From: Mycobacterium lacus
GTDB lineage: Bacteria > Actinomycetota > Actinomycetes > Mycobacteriales > Mycobacteriaceae
Length of the DNA: 64,000 nucleotides
Direction: 5' to 3'
Assembly: GCF_010731535.1 (NCBI RefSeq)
Contig: NZ_AP022581.1
Location: 4,101,952-4,165,951, forward strand
Shown here one piece after another: positions 8,203-16,692 of this stretch. A model generated the notes under the pieces. That model did not search any database. It saw nothing but the letters and a program-made list of their open reading frames with translations, and was not told where the DNA came from. The stretch's first letter is position 1, and every line of letters begins with the position of its first letter. The position numbers and the translations under genes are program-made.

Positions 8203-8685
8203 TCAGCGACCGCCGGGCCAAATCATCGCGACCGCATCACCGGGCAGGGGTTCACCAGCCGCGGTGGCGAACCGGTCGAGGGCCGTCGTGAGCAGTTCGC
8301 GATCTTTCGGATCCATGCCGCGTAGCACCCGGGTGATCGCGGTGCGCCGATGCCTGGTCACCGTGTTGATCAGCCGCCGCCCGGCGTCGGTGAGACTCAA
8401 GGTGATGTTGCGCCGGTCGTCGGGTGATTCTTGGCGGTCAAGCAAACCGGCTCGGATCAAACGCTCACAGATGCGGCTGGCGTTCGAAGGATTGACACCC
8501 AGACCACCGGCCACGCCCGCCAGGTTGAGCGGGCCCCTGGTATCCAGCAACACCAGGACCCGCAGTTGCGGAACGGTCACGCTGGCGTCCACCTGGGCGA
8601 TGGCCGCGGCGGCAATGCCCACCAACGCCCGGGATGCCCGCACGACGGCATCAACCTGATCGGCCGAGGGCCCCTCACCGGGCAC
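8203..8685 (-). CDS. MarR-family transcriptional regulator
   Basis: About 160 residues from GTG 8685, which lies 11 bases after the GH16 stop. A winged helix is visible: TVPQLRVLVLLDTRGPLNLA, then GVNPSNASRICERLIRAGLL (recognition helix) and the wing RQESPDDRRNITLSLT. It is a dimeric repressor or activator of the MarR type with unknown ligand. The same-strand spacing suggests co-transcription with the secreted glucanase upstream. The longer upstream frame overlaps the GH16 coding sequence and is unlikely to be used. Confidence 0.8.
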   Translation of the reverse strand: MPGEGPSADQVDAVVRASRALVGIAAAAIAQVDASVTVPQLRVLVLLDTRGPLNLAGVAGGLGVNPSNASRICERLIRAGLLDRQESPDDRRNITLSLTDAGRRLINTVTRHRRTAITRVLRGMDPKDRELLTTALDRFATAAGEPLPGDAVAMIWPGGR

Positions 8686-8696
8686 GGCGAGCCATG

Positions 8697-9590
8697 CTAA
8701 AAGACGCGTACCCAGTCGATAAGCATGTCCTGCGGATACGAACCCGCCGCGGGGTCGCCACCGCCGGAGCCGCCGACCGCAAGATTGAGGACCGGGAACA
8801 CGGTATAGCCGGGGTCGTTGAACGGCCATTCACGAATGGGATCGTTCAAGTCTTCAATACCGGTCGCCGGAACCGAGAAGTATGGCTCCATGCCGTCGGC
8901 GTAGTCGAGCCAGAAGTACATGCCGGTGGGATCCCAGCGGACGCGCCAGTTGTGCCAACCGCCGTCCACGCCGATCGGGCACGTTTCGAACGCCGTGCCG
9001 TCGGGGTTTGCGTGAACGGTGGTTCCCGACGGCCAGGTCCCGTTGCCGTACCACTCGATCAGGTCGATTTCGCCGCTGCGGCCGGGATCGTCGTTGGACA
9101 GCCACCAGGCGGGCCACATGCCGGCCCCAAGGCAGTTCATCTTGATGCGGGCCTCCCAGGTGGTCCCGATGCCGCCCCGCCAGAGGCCATGGACCAGGCC
9201 GCCGAAGTAACCGTTGCCGCTCCTGGTGGCGCGCAGCACGAGATTAGACTTGCCGTCCAGGAACACGTTCTCGCGACTGTCGCGGTACTGCCCCCAAAAT
9301 TGGGGCTGATCAAAGCCGACCGGGTTCCTGATCGGCGTCCGATGATTCGACACCTGCCATTTCGACGGATCGGGGGCCGAGCCGGCCGGGCCGTCAAACT
9401 CGTCGTGGAAGAGGAACCCACCGGTTATCGCCGCGGGTGCGGCGGGCGGAGGCGCCGTGCTCGCCGGCGCATCGGGGCGGGACGGGTTGGCCAGGGCTTT
9501 CGGGGCGGGAATCGCGGCTGCCAACGCTCCGAACCCGGCCATCAGCATCATCCGGCGACGATCCATCTGGCGGCGATCCATCTGGGACAT
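8697..9590 (-). CDS. Secreted GH16 beta-glucanase, copy 2 (Rv0315-like)
   Basis: 297 residues from ATG 9590; ATGs at 9581 and 9566 are alternatives because the MDRR leader is duplicated (QMDRRQMDRRRMM). A signal peptide follows with cleavage near ALANP, then a Pro/Ala linker and the GH16 domain starting FHDEFDGPAGSAPDPSKW. The active site is GEIDLIEWYG. This copy is closest to M. tuberculosis Rv0315, described as a secreted beta-1,3-glucanase-like immunogenic protein. It likely acts on extracellular beta-glucans. It forms a probable two-gene unit with the MarR regulator. Confidence 0.87.
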   Translation of the reverse strand: MSQMDRRQMDRRRMMLMAGFGALAAAIPAPKALANPSRPDAPASTAPPPAAPAAITGGFLFHDEFDGPAGSAPDPSKWQVSNHRTPIRNPVGFDQPQFWGQYRDSRENVFLDGKSNLVLRATRSGNGYFGGLVHGLWRGGIGTTWEARIKMNCLGAGMWPAWWLSNDDPGRSGEIDLIEWYGNGTWPSGTTVHANPDGTAFETCPIGVDGGWHNWRVRWDPTGMYFWLDYADGMEPYFSVPATGIEDLNDPIREWPFNDPGYTVFPVLNLAVGGSGGGDPAAGSYPQDMLIDWVRVF

Positions 9591-9676
9591 AAGCAAGGGA
9601 CGATAGCAGCCGGCGCCCGACCACGCCGTGCGTCGCCAAGAAGTCGTTGCACCGTGCGTTGGGCGCGGGCGGGGCC

Positions 9677-10696
9677 TCAGATAGGTGCAGGTCCGCCGAG
9701 CTTGACCAGCATCTTGCCGATGTTGGCCCCGGTGAACAGCCCGTTGAGCGCGTCGACACATGACTCGATGCCCTCGAAGATGGTCTGGCGGTGCCGCAGG
9801 CGTCCCTCGGCTTCCCACCTGCGGAGGTTGGCGAACGCCTCGTCGAAGCGGCCCCACTGGTCAAGCGCGTTGAATCCCTGCATCAGCGCGGTTTTCGACA
9901 GCAGGTTGACGTAGTTGGCCGGACCCGGGTGCTCGCCGGTCAGGTAGCTGGAGATCACGCCGCACAGCACCACACGCGCCTTGTGCGCCAGCCGGCCCAG
10001 CACTGCGTCCAGGATCGGCCCCCCGACGTTGTCGAAGTAGACGTCGACCCGCCGCGGGCAATGCTCTTTGAGCGCCGCGGCCAGGTCGTCGTTCTTGTAG
10101 TCGATGCATGCGTCGAACCCGAAGTCGTCGACCACCGCGCGGCATTTCTGCGGCCCACCCGCGATGCCCACCACCCGCGCTCCGGCGATCTTGGCGATCT
10201 GCCCGGCCACCGATCCGGTGGCGCCCGCCGCCGCCGAGACCACCACCGTCTCCCCCGGCCGGGGCCGGCCGATGTCGGTCATACCGAAGTAGGCGGTGGC
10301 CCCGGTGGGGCCGTACACCGACATGATCGCCAACTGGTCGTCCTCGCCCGGGATGGGCGTGCTGAACACGTCGTCGCGGATGATCACGTACTCCTGGAAG
10401 CCGGTCAGCGTGGTGACCACGTCGCCGACGGCGTAGGCGTCGCAGCGTGATTCGACGACCTGGCCGATACCGGCCGCCCGGATCACCTCGCCCAGCCGCA
10501 CCGGCGGAAGATAGCCGGGTTGGTCGTCGAGCCAGGTCCGCGCGGCGGCGTCGATCCCCACGTAGGTGGTGCGAAGCAGCGCCTCACCCTCGGCGGGCTC
10601 GGGCGCGCGCGAGGTGACCAGCTCGGTGTCGCCCGGCTGGACCAACCCGGTCGGGCGGCGGCGCAGCAAGATCTGGCGGTTCGCCACGTTGGCCAC
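9677..10696 (-). CDS. NADP-dependent MDR-family oxidoreductase
   Basis: 339 residues from GTG 10696. It is a medium-chain dehydrogenase/reductase of the zinc-free leukotriene-B4-dehydrogenase/CurA type. Residues 10-130 form the GroES-like domain. The nucleotide-binding motif is AAAGATGSVAGQIAKIAGA, then DYKNDDL and YFDNVGG. It probably reduces alkenals or enones with NADPH; the exact substrate is not evident. It is on the same strand as the glucanase gene with an 86-bp gap, so co-transcription is uncertain. Confidence 0.78.
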   Translation of the reverse strand: MANVANRQILLRRRPTGLVQPGDTELVTSRAPEPAEGEALLRTTYVGIDAAARTWLDDQPGYLPPVRLGEVIRAAGIGQVVESRCDAYAVGDVVTTLTGFQEYVIIRDDVFSTPIPGEDDQLAIMSVYGPTGATAYFGMTDIGRPRPGETVVVSAAAGATGSVAGQIAKIAGARVVGIAGGPQKCRAVVDDFGFDACIDYKNDDLAAALKEHCPRRVDVYFDNVGGPILDAVLGRLAHKARVVLCGVISSYLTGEHPGPANYVNLLSKTALMQGFNALDQWGRFDEAFANLRRWEAEGRLRHRQTIFEGIESCVDALNGLFTGANIGKMLVKLGGPAPI

Positions 10697-10758
10697 GATG
10701 CGAAACTACCGAAGGTATTGGCCTATTCGGCACGATCCCGGTGTGGGAACATCGGTCC

Positions 10759-11466
10759 ATGAACCCAGAGGATGACCCGGAGGCCCGGATCCGCCAGCTC
10801 GAACAACCGCTGGCCGACACGGCACGCGCATCCGAGCTGGGGGGCCCGCAGCAGCCCGGCGGGTATTCGTACCAGCCCTACCCACCAGCGCCACCACCAC
10901 CGCCGCCGTACGGCGGCTACACCGCCCCGTTCCCCGGGGCAACGCCGCGATCGTCCTCGGGTATCCGGGTGTTCTGGATCGTGGCCGCGGTCTTCGTCGT
11001 CGGCATGCTCGCCCTGGTGGGGGGCATCGCCGCCTTCGCCGCACACCGGATTTCCCATGGCAATTTCGTCGTTCTCTCCCCCACGCCCAGCACTTCCCCG
11101 GTTCCGACGGCACCGAGGACGACCCCGCGCAGCCCCGCCCCGTCGACCAGCGGGACTCAAACTCCCAGCGCCGGCCCGTCGACTTCGCCGCTACCAGCGC
11201 CGGGCAGCAACGTCATCGTCTCCGGGATCAACGAGAACCGGACAATCGCCTGCAACGACAACGACGTCACTGTCAGTGGCATGTCCAACACGATCGTGAT
11301 CACCGGCCACTGCGTGAGCCTTACCGTGTCCGGCCTCGGCAACACGATCACCATCGACGCCGTCGACACCATCGACGCCTCCGGCCTCGACAATCAGGTC
11401 ACGTATCATTCGGGCTCGCCGAAGGTCAGCAAGTCCGGCGACGGGAACGTCGTCCAACAGGGCTGA
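10759..11466 (+). CDS. DUF3060 membrane-anchored protein
   Basis: 235 residues from ATG 10759. An N-terminal acidic helix (MNPEDDPEARIRQLEQPL) is followed by a Pro/Tyr-rich cytosolic stretch and one transmembrane segment near residues 72-98 (VFWIVAAVFVVGMLALVGG). A Ser/Thr/Pro-rich linker leads to a C-terminal beta-repeat domain of the DUF3060 type, with repeated short units such as VSGxxNTIxI, likely a small beta-helix outside the membrane. Function is unknown. Position and topology match M. tuberculosis Rv0314c. Confidence 0.7.
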   Translation: MNPEDDPEARIRQLEQPLADTARASELGGPQQPGGYSYQPYPPAPPPPPPYGGYTAPFPGATPRSSSGIRVFWIVAAVFVVGMLALVGGIAAFAAHRISHGNFVVLSPTPSTSPVPTAPRTTPRSPAPSTSGTQTPSAGPSTSPLPAPGSNVIVSGINENRTIACNDNDVTVSGMSNTIVITGHCVSLTVSGLGNTITIDAVDTIDASGLDNQVTYHSGSPKVSKSGDGNVVQQG

Positions 11467-11482
11467 CGCGGCCGCATTCGGT

Positions 11483-14400
11483 TCAGCGCCGGGCCATTGC
11501 CTCGGCCTGCGCCAGATATCCCTCGAACTCGGCTTCTAGCGCCCTGGCCCGGAAGCGTTGCACGAATTGTTGATAGCCGGGCTCGTCGCCGCGTGTCCGG
11601 GCCAGCAGCGCCCGCAGCCGCAGCACCGGAAGCTCGTGCAGCACGAACCCGGGCTCCGTCGGTACCGCCGCCAGCCTGTCGACCGCAAGCTCCGCGTCGT
11701 CGACGTCGGCGGCGGAGCCGCGTGCCAACAGCGCCTCGACCAGCACCGTGGTGGCGGGCCCGCGGAAGACCATCTCGCCGGTGTCGAACTGCTCGGCCAG
11801 GACGGTTGTGGCCAGGTCGATCGCACCGTCCAGATCGCCGGATCGCGCTCGCTCACGGGCGAATTCGATATCGCACATTCGTCGCAGCGTCATGGTGAGC
11901 TGCTCATGCACGAACATCTCTTGCGCCCTGATCAAGAATTCCAGGCCACCGGACTCGGGGTCGTTGTGCAGCAACGCGATGGCGCGATTCAGCAACGCGT
12001 ATGCGAGCCCGACGTTGTCTCCGGACTGTCGGGCAACCTCCAGGGACTCGCCCGCCAGCGCCAAGTCGTGCGCATTGGGCAGCACGGCGCCGTTCTGAAT
12101 GGCGGCCACGTACTTGTACAGCTGCACAAAGGGCCGGGCGGGCGCGTCAACCGACCGAGCCAGGACGATGCCGGCCTTGAGGTCGGATCGCCAGCCTTTG
12201 CGCCCCAAGAACATTGCGGCCGCTCCCTTGACCGTGAGCGCCCATGCCAGCGGCGACCCGATCACGAAGTTGCCCATGGCGGGGTCCCCGTTGGCCAGGT
12301 CGATGACCCGCTGGGCCAACCGCAGACTCTCGGTCGCCTCGCCGGCTTCCCATTTGGCCTGGGCCGCCGCGTAGAACAGCCCGACCGTCATCGCCGGATC
12401 TCCGATCGACTCGACAAGCGTGGCGAATTCGGATGCCATGCCGGCCGCTTCGCGATAACGCGAATTGAACGTGAGCGTGGTGAGGTGACCGGCCATTCCG
12501 AGAGCCAGTGATCTCTTGTCACCCGCGGCGGTGGTCAGCGCACGCAATTCCTCGAAGCCGGTCTCGGCGGGCGTGCCGCCCACCTGAAAAGCGCTGCCGC
12601 ACAGCAGAGCCCGCGGAGCGATCCGCATGGCCAGCACGTCAGGTTCGTCGTCGGGAAGCCGGTCAGCGAATCGCTGCGCCAGTTGCCAACTCTGCCGGGC
12701 CGCCCGGATATCGCGGGCGCCGTACCATGTCGCCGCACGCATGTGCCAGTCGAAGGCCTCCCGCAGATCGCCGGCCGCCGCGTACTGGGTGGCGACGACG
12801 GCGGCCTCCTGACCGGTGAACCCGCCGCGGGTACGTTGCATCACCGCGGCCGCCCGGCGGTGCAGCTGCGAGCGCCCGGCCTTCAATTGCGATTCGTATG
12901 CCACCGCCTGGATGAGCGGATGGCAGAACGCGTAGGTGTCCTGCGGCGTGACTGCGACCGGCTCGACGAGTTCCGCCTGGATCAACGGCGCCAGATCCAA
13001 TGCGTCCGGGGTTAAGTCCAGCAGAAGCGCCAATAGTTCGGTGTCGAACTGTGCACCGATGACGGCCGCGGCATGCAAGGTGCGCTTCGCCGCGGCGCCG
13101 AGTCGGTCGATGCGAGCTCCGATGATCGCTTGCACACTGGCCGGCACGTGGATGTCGCGCACTTCCCGGCCGCATTCGTAGGCTCCCGGAACTCCCTGGA
13201 GTTCGCCGCGCTCGGCTAGGTCACGCACGATTTCTTCGGCACAGAACGGTAGGCCCGCCGCCCGGTCGACGACCACCCGCGACAGTCCGAGTATCGAAGG
13301 ATGTTCGCCCAACAGCTCCTCAACCAATTCGGCGATGTGCGAATCACTCAGCGGCGCAAGCGTAAAGGAACACGCCCCGGGGATGCGCGAGAGCGGTCCC
13401 CGATACTCGGGTCGGTACATGATGAACAACGCCGCCCGCGTTTTCGGCACCGTTGCCGCGAACTCGGCGAGCATCGACTCACTGACGCTGTCGATCCACT
13501 GGGCGTCCTCGATCACATAAGCCGCGGGCTGCGGCCGTGCCCGCGCAATCGTGTTGACGAGGTCGACCAGACGGCGACGTCGGGCGTCCGGGCTGATGTC
13601 GGGCAGCGGCGTGGCGCTGTCGCGCACGTCGAGCAGATCCTCGAGCAAAACCAGATCCTGGGCGCCGACGTCAGGGATTGCGCTGTGCACCCGCGTCCGA
13701 GCCTGCTCGCCCGTGAGGCCGTCGATGTCGAAGACCGCGCGCAGCAGCCGAGAGACGACATGGAATGGGATCTCACGAGTGTGGGATTCGCAGTAGGTGA
13801 CAAACACCTCGAAACCGCGACCTCTTGCCCCCGCCAGCGACTCACGGGCCAACCTGGTCTTCCCGACGCCCGGCCGACCGGTCACCGTGATTACGGTTCC
13901 GTTGCCGCGATCGGCCTGGTCCAGCAATTCGGCGACGGCGCCCTTCTCCCGTTGACGTCCGACCAGCCGGGACTCATGGCGGGGTTTGTGATGACGTCCG
14001 GAATCGAGGGAGAGCAGACGACGCGCGGGCACGCCGGCGTCGACCCCCTTGATGCGCACCGTCTCGCGCTCACCCAGGACAACCCGATTCTCGACGAGCC
14101 GCGCGGTCGACTCGCTGAGCATGACGCCGCCCGGCGGTGCCACCGTTTCCATCCGCTGCGCCATGCCCACCTGCGCGCCGACCGCGGTGTAACCGAGATG
14201 GGCAGCACCGACTTCGCCGGCGATTACCCGGCCGGAATTCAGGCCTACCCGCAACCGCAAATCGATAGCGTCGCGGCGCGCCACCTCGACGGCCAATTGC
14301 CGAGCCACCTGCTGGATGTCCAGAGCCGCAAGACACGCCCGAAATGCGTGGTCTTCCAACGTGACTGGGGCGCCGAACAGGGCCATGATCCCGTCGCCGG

Positions 14401-14665
14401 TGAACTTGTCCACGGTACCGCCGTAACGCTGCACCACGGCTGCGGACCGATCGACCAACTCGGTCATCACCTCCCGCAACCGCTCCGCGCCAAGAGCCGA
14501 GGCGATGTCCATCGACCGCACCACGTCGGCAAACAGGACCGTCACCTGCTTGTATTCGGCCGGCCGGGCGACCAGCGTCAGTGGCGCGCCGCAGGCATCG
14601 CAAAACCGCGCACCCTTGCGCGGCTCTGCGCCGCACACGTGACACACGGACGACGTGGCTGCCAA
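11483..14665 (-). CDS. Class III nucleotidyl cyclase-AAA ATPase regulator with N-terminal zinc ribbon
   Basis: About 1,060 residues. The start is uncertain: TTG 14665 follows the upstream stop immediately, GTG 14647 is the other option, and an ATG further up overlaps the neighbour. A zinc ribbon (CHVCG...FCDACG) comes first, then a class III cyclase domain with VTVLFADVV and the FTGDGIMALFGAP metal/substrate region. Next is an AAA/STAND ATPase with Walker A GRPGVGKTR, and a long helical TPR-like C-terminus; I see no LuxR helix. Members of this family in mycobacteria are signal-responsive cyclases. It is in an apparent operon downstream of the Rv0313-like gene. Confidence 0.75.
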   Translation of the reverse strand: MAATSSVCHVCGAEPRKGARFCDACGAPLTLVARPAEYKQVTVLFADVVRSMDIASALGAERLREVMTELVDRSAAVVQRYGGTVDKFTGDGIMALFGAPVTLEDHAFRACLAALDIQQVARQLAVEVARRDAIDLRLRVGLNSGRVIAGEVGAAHLGYTAVGAQVGMAQRMETVAPPGGVMLSESTARLVENRVVLGERETVRIKGVDAGVPARRLLSLDSGRHHKPRHESRLVGRQREKGAVAELLDQADRGNGTVITVTGRPGVGKTRLARESLAGARGRGFEVFVTYCESHTREIPFHVVSRLLRAVFDIDGLTGEQARTRVHSAIPDVGAQDLVLLEDLLDVRDSATPLPDISPDARRRRLVDLVNTIARARPQPAAYVIEDAQWIDSVSESMLAEFAATVPKTRAALFIMYRPEYRGPLSRIPGACSFTLAPLSDSHIAELVEELLGEHPSILGLSRVVVDRAAGLPFCAEEIVRDLAERGELQGVPGAYECGREVRDIHVPASVQAIIGARIDRLGAAAKRTLHAAAVIGAQFDTELLALLLDLTPDALDLAPLIQAELVEPVAVTPQDTYAFCHPLIQAVAYESQLKAGRSQLHRRAAAVMQRTRGGFTGQEAAVVATQYAAAGDLREAFDWHMRAATWYGARDIRAARQSWQLAQRFADRLPDDEPDVLAMRIAPRALLCGSAFQVGGTPAETGFEELRALTTAAGDKRSLALGMAGHLTTLTFNSRYREAAGMASEFATLVESIGDPAMTVGLFYAAAQAKWEAGEATESLRLAQRVIDLANGDPAMGNFVIGSPLAWALTVKGAAAMFLGRKGWRSDLKAGIVLARSVDAPARPFVQLYKYVAAIQNGAVLPNAHDLALAGESLEVARQSGDNVGLAYALLNRAIALLHNDPESGGLEFLIRAQEMFVHEQLTMTLRRMCDIEFARERARSGDLDGAIDLATTVLAEQFDTGEMVFRGPATTVLVEALLARGSAADVDDAELAVDRLAAVPTEPGFVLHELPVLRLRALLARTRGDEPGYQQFVQRFRARALEAEFEGYLAQAEAMARR

Positions 14666-14666
14666 T

Positions 14667-15065
14667 CTATGTCGGCTCGTCCGACGGATCGTCGAGAACG
14701 CTGGCCGCGATGCCGTAGGGCAGGAAACGGACCTTGCGCTTCGGGTCGGTGTTGTCCTTGTTCGCCCGCAGGGCGTCGAGTTCGGTCGCATAGACCTGCT
14801 CGACGCGGGCGCCGCCGTCGGCAGCCACGGTGTAGATGGCCCACACGCCATCGCCGGCCTCGCCGGTGGTTTCCGGCCCGGGGCGCGAACGCCGGGCCAG
14901 GTCCTCGAAAATCACCGACCACCCCGATCGGCCGCCGGGAGCGCTGATGAACCTGCCGATCCGCTCGAACGCGTCGCGCAGTCCTTCGCTCCCCTCCCTG
15001 ATCAGCCGATCGAAATCGTCGGGGTCAAATCCGAAAGGTCCCCCGAACCCGCCGCTGTCGCCCAC
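14667..15065 (-). CDS. Conserved mycobacterial protein, Rv0313-like
   Basis: 132 residues, acidic and soluble, starting MGDSGGFGGPFGFDPDDFDR. The N-terminal third is Gly/Asp/Phe-rich; the rest is a compact alpha/beta region with GVWAIYTVAADGGARVEQVY and DALRANKDNTDPKRKVRFLP. No enzyme motif is visible. Size and context fit M. tuberculosis Rv0313. It lies between the Hsp70-like membrane proteins and the cyclase-ATPase on the same strand, and probably forms one transcription unit with the latter. Function unknown. Confidence 0.7.
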   Translation of the reverse strand: MGDSGGFGGPFGFDPDDFDRLIREGSEGLRDAFERIGRFISAPGGRSGWSVIFEDLARRSRPGPETTGEAGDGVWAIYTVAADGGARVEQVYATELDALRANKDNTDPKRKVRFLPYGIAASVLDDPSDEPT

Positions 15066-15133
15066 GCGACCTCCTCAACAGCTCATACCGTCACTGCACA
15101 GTCTGCGCCCCGTCGGCACGATCCGCCACGGGC

Positions 15134-16522
15134 CTATGGCCCTGGCTCGACCGGGGCGGGCTCCGGCGGGGGTGGCGGCGCCGGCGGGTAGATCGGAATC
15201 GGGATCGTGACGAAGGGGACGTGCAGGTACATCGTCATGATCGGGGTGGGCGGCGCGGTCTCCACCGGCGGTGGCGGTGGCGGCGGCACCGCGGCCGGTG
15301 GTGTGGTGACGGGCGGGGCCTGTGGGACGGGCGCCGGTGCCTGCCGGGTCGGGGCCCGGCGCGGTGTCACGGGCGCCATGTTCACCGCGGTTGGGGGCAC
15401 CTGCGCCACCGGGGGCGGGGCCGCCACCGGGGGCGGGGCCGCCACCTCCGCCACGGGCGGAGCGCTGGGCGGCGCGGGGCTGGGTGGAGGCAACTGCGCC
15501 TGCGGAGGCGGCGCTTGCGTCGCCGGGGTGACGACGCTTTCGGGTGGCCCGGGCGGCTCGGCGGCCGTGGGACGAACGTCCGAGGAAACCACCAGCAGCC
15601 CGGCCGCAATGGCCGCGGCGATTGCGCTACCGGCCAGCACCAAGGGCCTGCGCCGCCGCGGGCCGTCGTCGTCGGCTTCATCCTCTAGGGCGCTGTACGC
15701 CAGCGCACCCTGGCCCGGGTCGGCATTGGCGCAGACGTCGAGGTACGTCGGGGCGAGCCCACGTGGGCCCACCTCGCCGGTGCCCGGATCCAGCGCATAG
15801 GCCAGCGCGGCGGTCGACGACGCGAACAGCGGCGCATTCGCCGACGCCAGCGCCGCCCCCCGGGCCAGCGCCATGTCCGGCTCCTCGGGAGCACTCACCA
15901 CGAGCGCCGTCGCCGCCTCCAGTACGGGTTTGGTTCCGACGATGTCGACCCCACAGCCGACGACGAACACGCCGTTCGCCCGCGACCCCGGGGCATCCAG
16001 ACCGGCGATCATCGTCACCAGCTCGGCCGCGAGCACGCCGTGCCGGGCATTCCGCAGGGGCTGCCGGTGCAGGTCGACGATCGACCCGTCGGCGATGTCG
16101 ACGACGGCCAGCGTCGCGCTGCCGACCTCGACGAACAGCATCGCGATGTACTCGTAGCCGAGCGCGTAACCCACCGTTTGCGCCAACGCGGCCGCCGCCA
16201 ACAGCGGGGAAACCAGCATGACGCTCCCGGCGTCGCGGGCGGCCAACTCGTCGCGCAGCGCGCCGACCCCGGCGGGGTTTGTCCACGTCAGCCCCGTTGA
16301 TGTCAGTCGGTAGCCGCTCTCGACCACACCTTCGCGGGTGCCGATGATCGCCGCAACCGCCTGAGCAGCCGGCCCCGAGGTGGCCGACCCCTCGGCGCCA
16401 GCTTCCGGGCGGGCAACCTCGAAGGCGTCTTCTTCGACGGTGACACCGTCGGCATTCTCGCCCTCGATCAGCACCAAGCGGACCGCCGTGGGCTCCACCG
16501 CTACCCCAAGTACGATGTCCAC
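15134..16522 (-). CDS. Actin/Hsp70-like membrane protein with Pro-rich tail (DUF7159 type)
   Basis: 462 residues from GTG 16522, preceded by GGAGGA. Residues 1-260 resemble a degenerate actin-like ATPase (VDIVLGVAVEPTAVRLVLIE; FVEVGSATLAVVDIADGSIV; FVVGCGVDIVG). A transmembrane helix follows near 310-330 (VLAGSAIAAAIAAGLLVV), then about 100 residues rich in Pro/Ala/Val. The end YLHVPFVTIPIPIYPP closely parallels the end of the next protein upstream (16693-18549). Function is unknown. It has no obvious counterpart between Rv0312 and Rv0313 in M. tuberculosis, so it may be a duplication. Confidence 0.65.
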   Translation of the reverse strand: MDIVLGVAVEPTAVRLVLIEGENADGVTVEEDAFEVARPEAGAEGSATSGPAAQAVAAIIGTREGVVESGYRLTSTGLTWTNPAGVGALRDELAARDAGSVMLVSPLLAAAALAQTVGYALGYEYIAMLFVEVGSATLAVVDIADGSIVDLHRQPLRNARHGVLAAELVTMIAGLDAPGSRANGVFVVGCGVDIVGTKPVLEAATALVVSAPEEPDMALARGAALASANAPLFASSTAALAYALDPGTGEVGPRGLAPTYLDVCANADPGQGALAYSALEDEADDDGPRRRRPLVLAGSAIAAAIAAGLLVVSSDVRPTAAEPPGPPESVVTPATQAPPPQAQLPPPSPAPPSAPPVAEVAAPPPVAAPPPVAQVPPTAVNMAPVTPRRAPTRQAPAPVPQAPPVTTPPAAVPPPPPPPVETAPPTPIMTMYLHVPFVTIPIPIYPPAPPPPPEPAPVEPGP

Positions 16523-16692
16523 TGCTCCTCCAAGCGGCGGACGAGCGCACCGCGCGGGCCGCCGTCGACACACATTTTTCCGCATTCCCGATGCGGTCGG
16601 TAGATCCTTTTTAGCTGGGGGTTTCCACCCTACGCGCGGGGCCGCCGGCGCGGATCAGATTCTGTTCAAGCTCAAATCAGACGGCCACGCGG

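Noticed and set aside
13301..14947. 548-residue plus-strand open frame
   Set aside because: Antisense to the cyclase-ATPase, whose zinc ribbon, cyclase and Walker motifs prove the coding strand.
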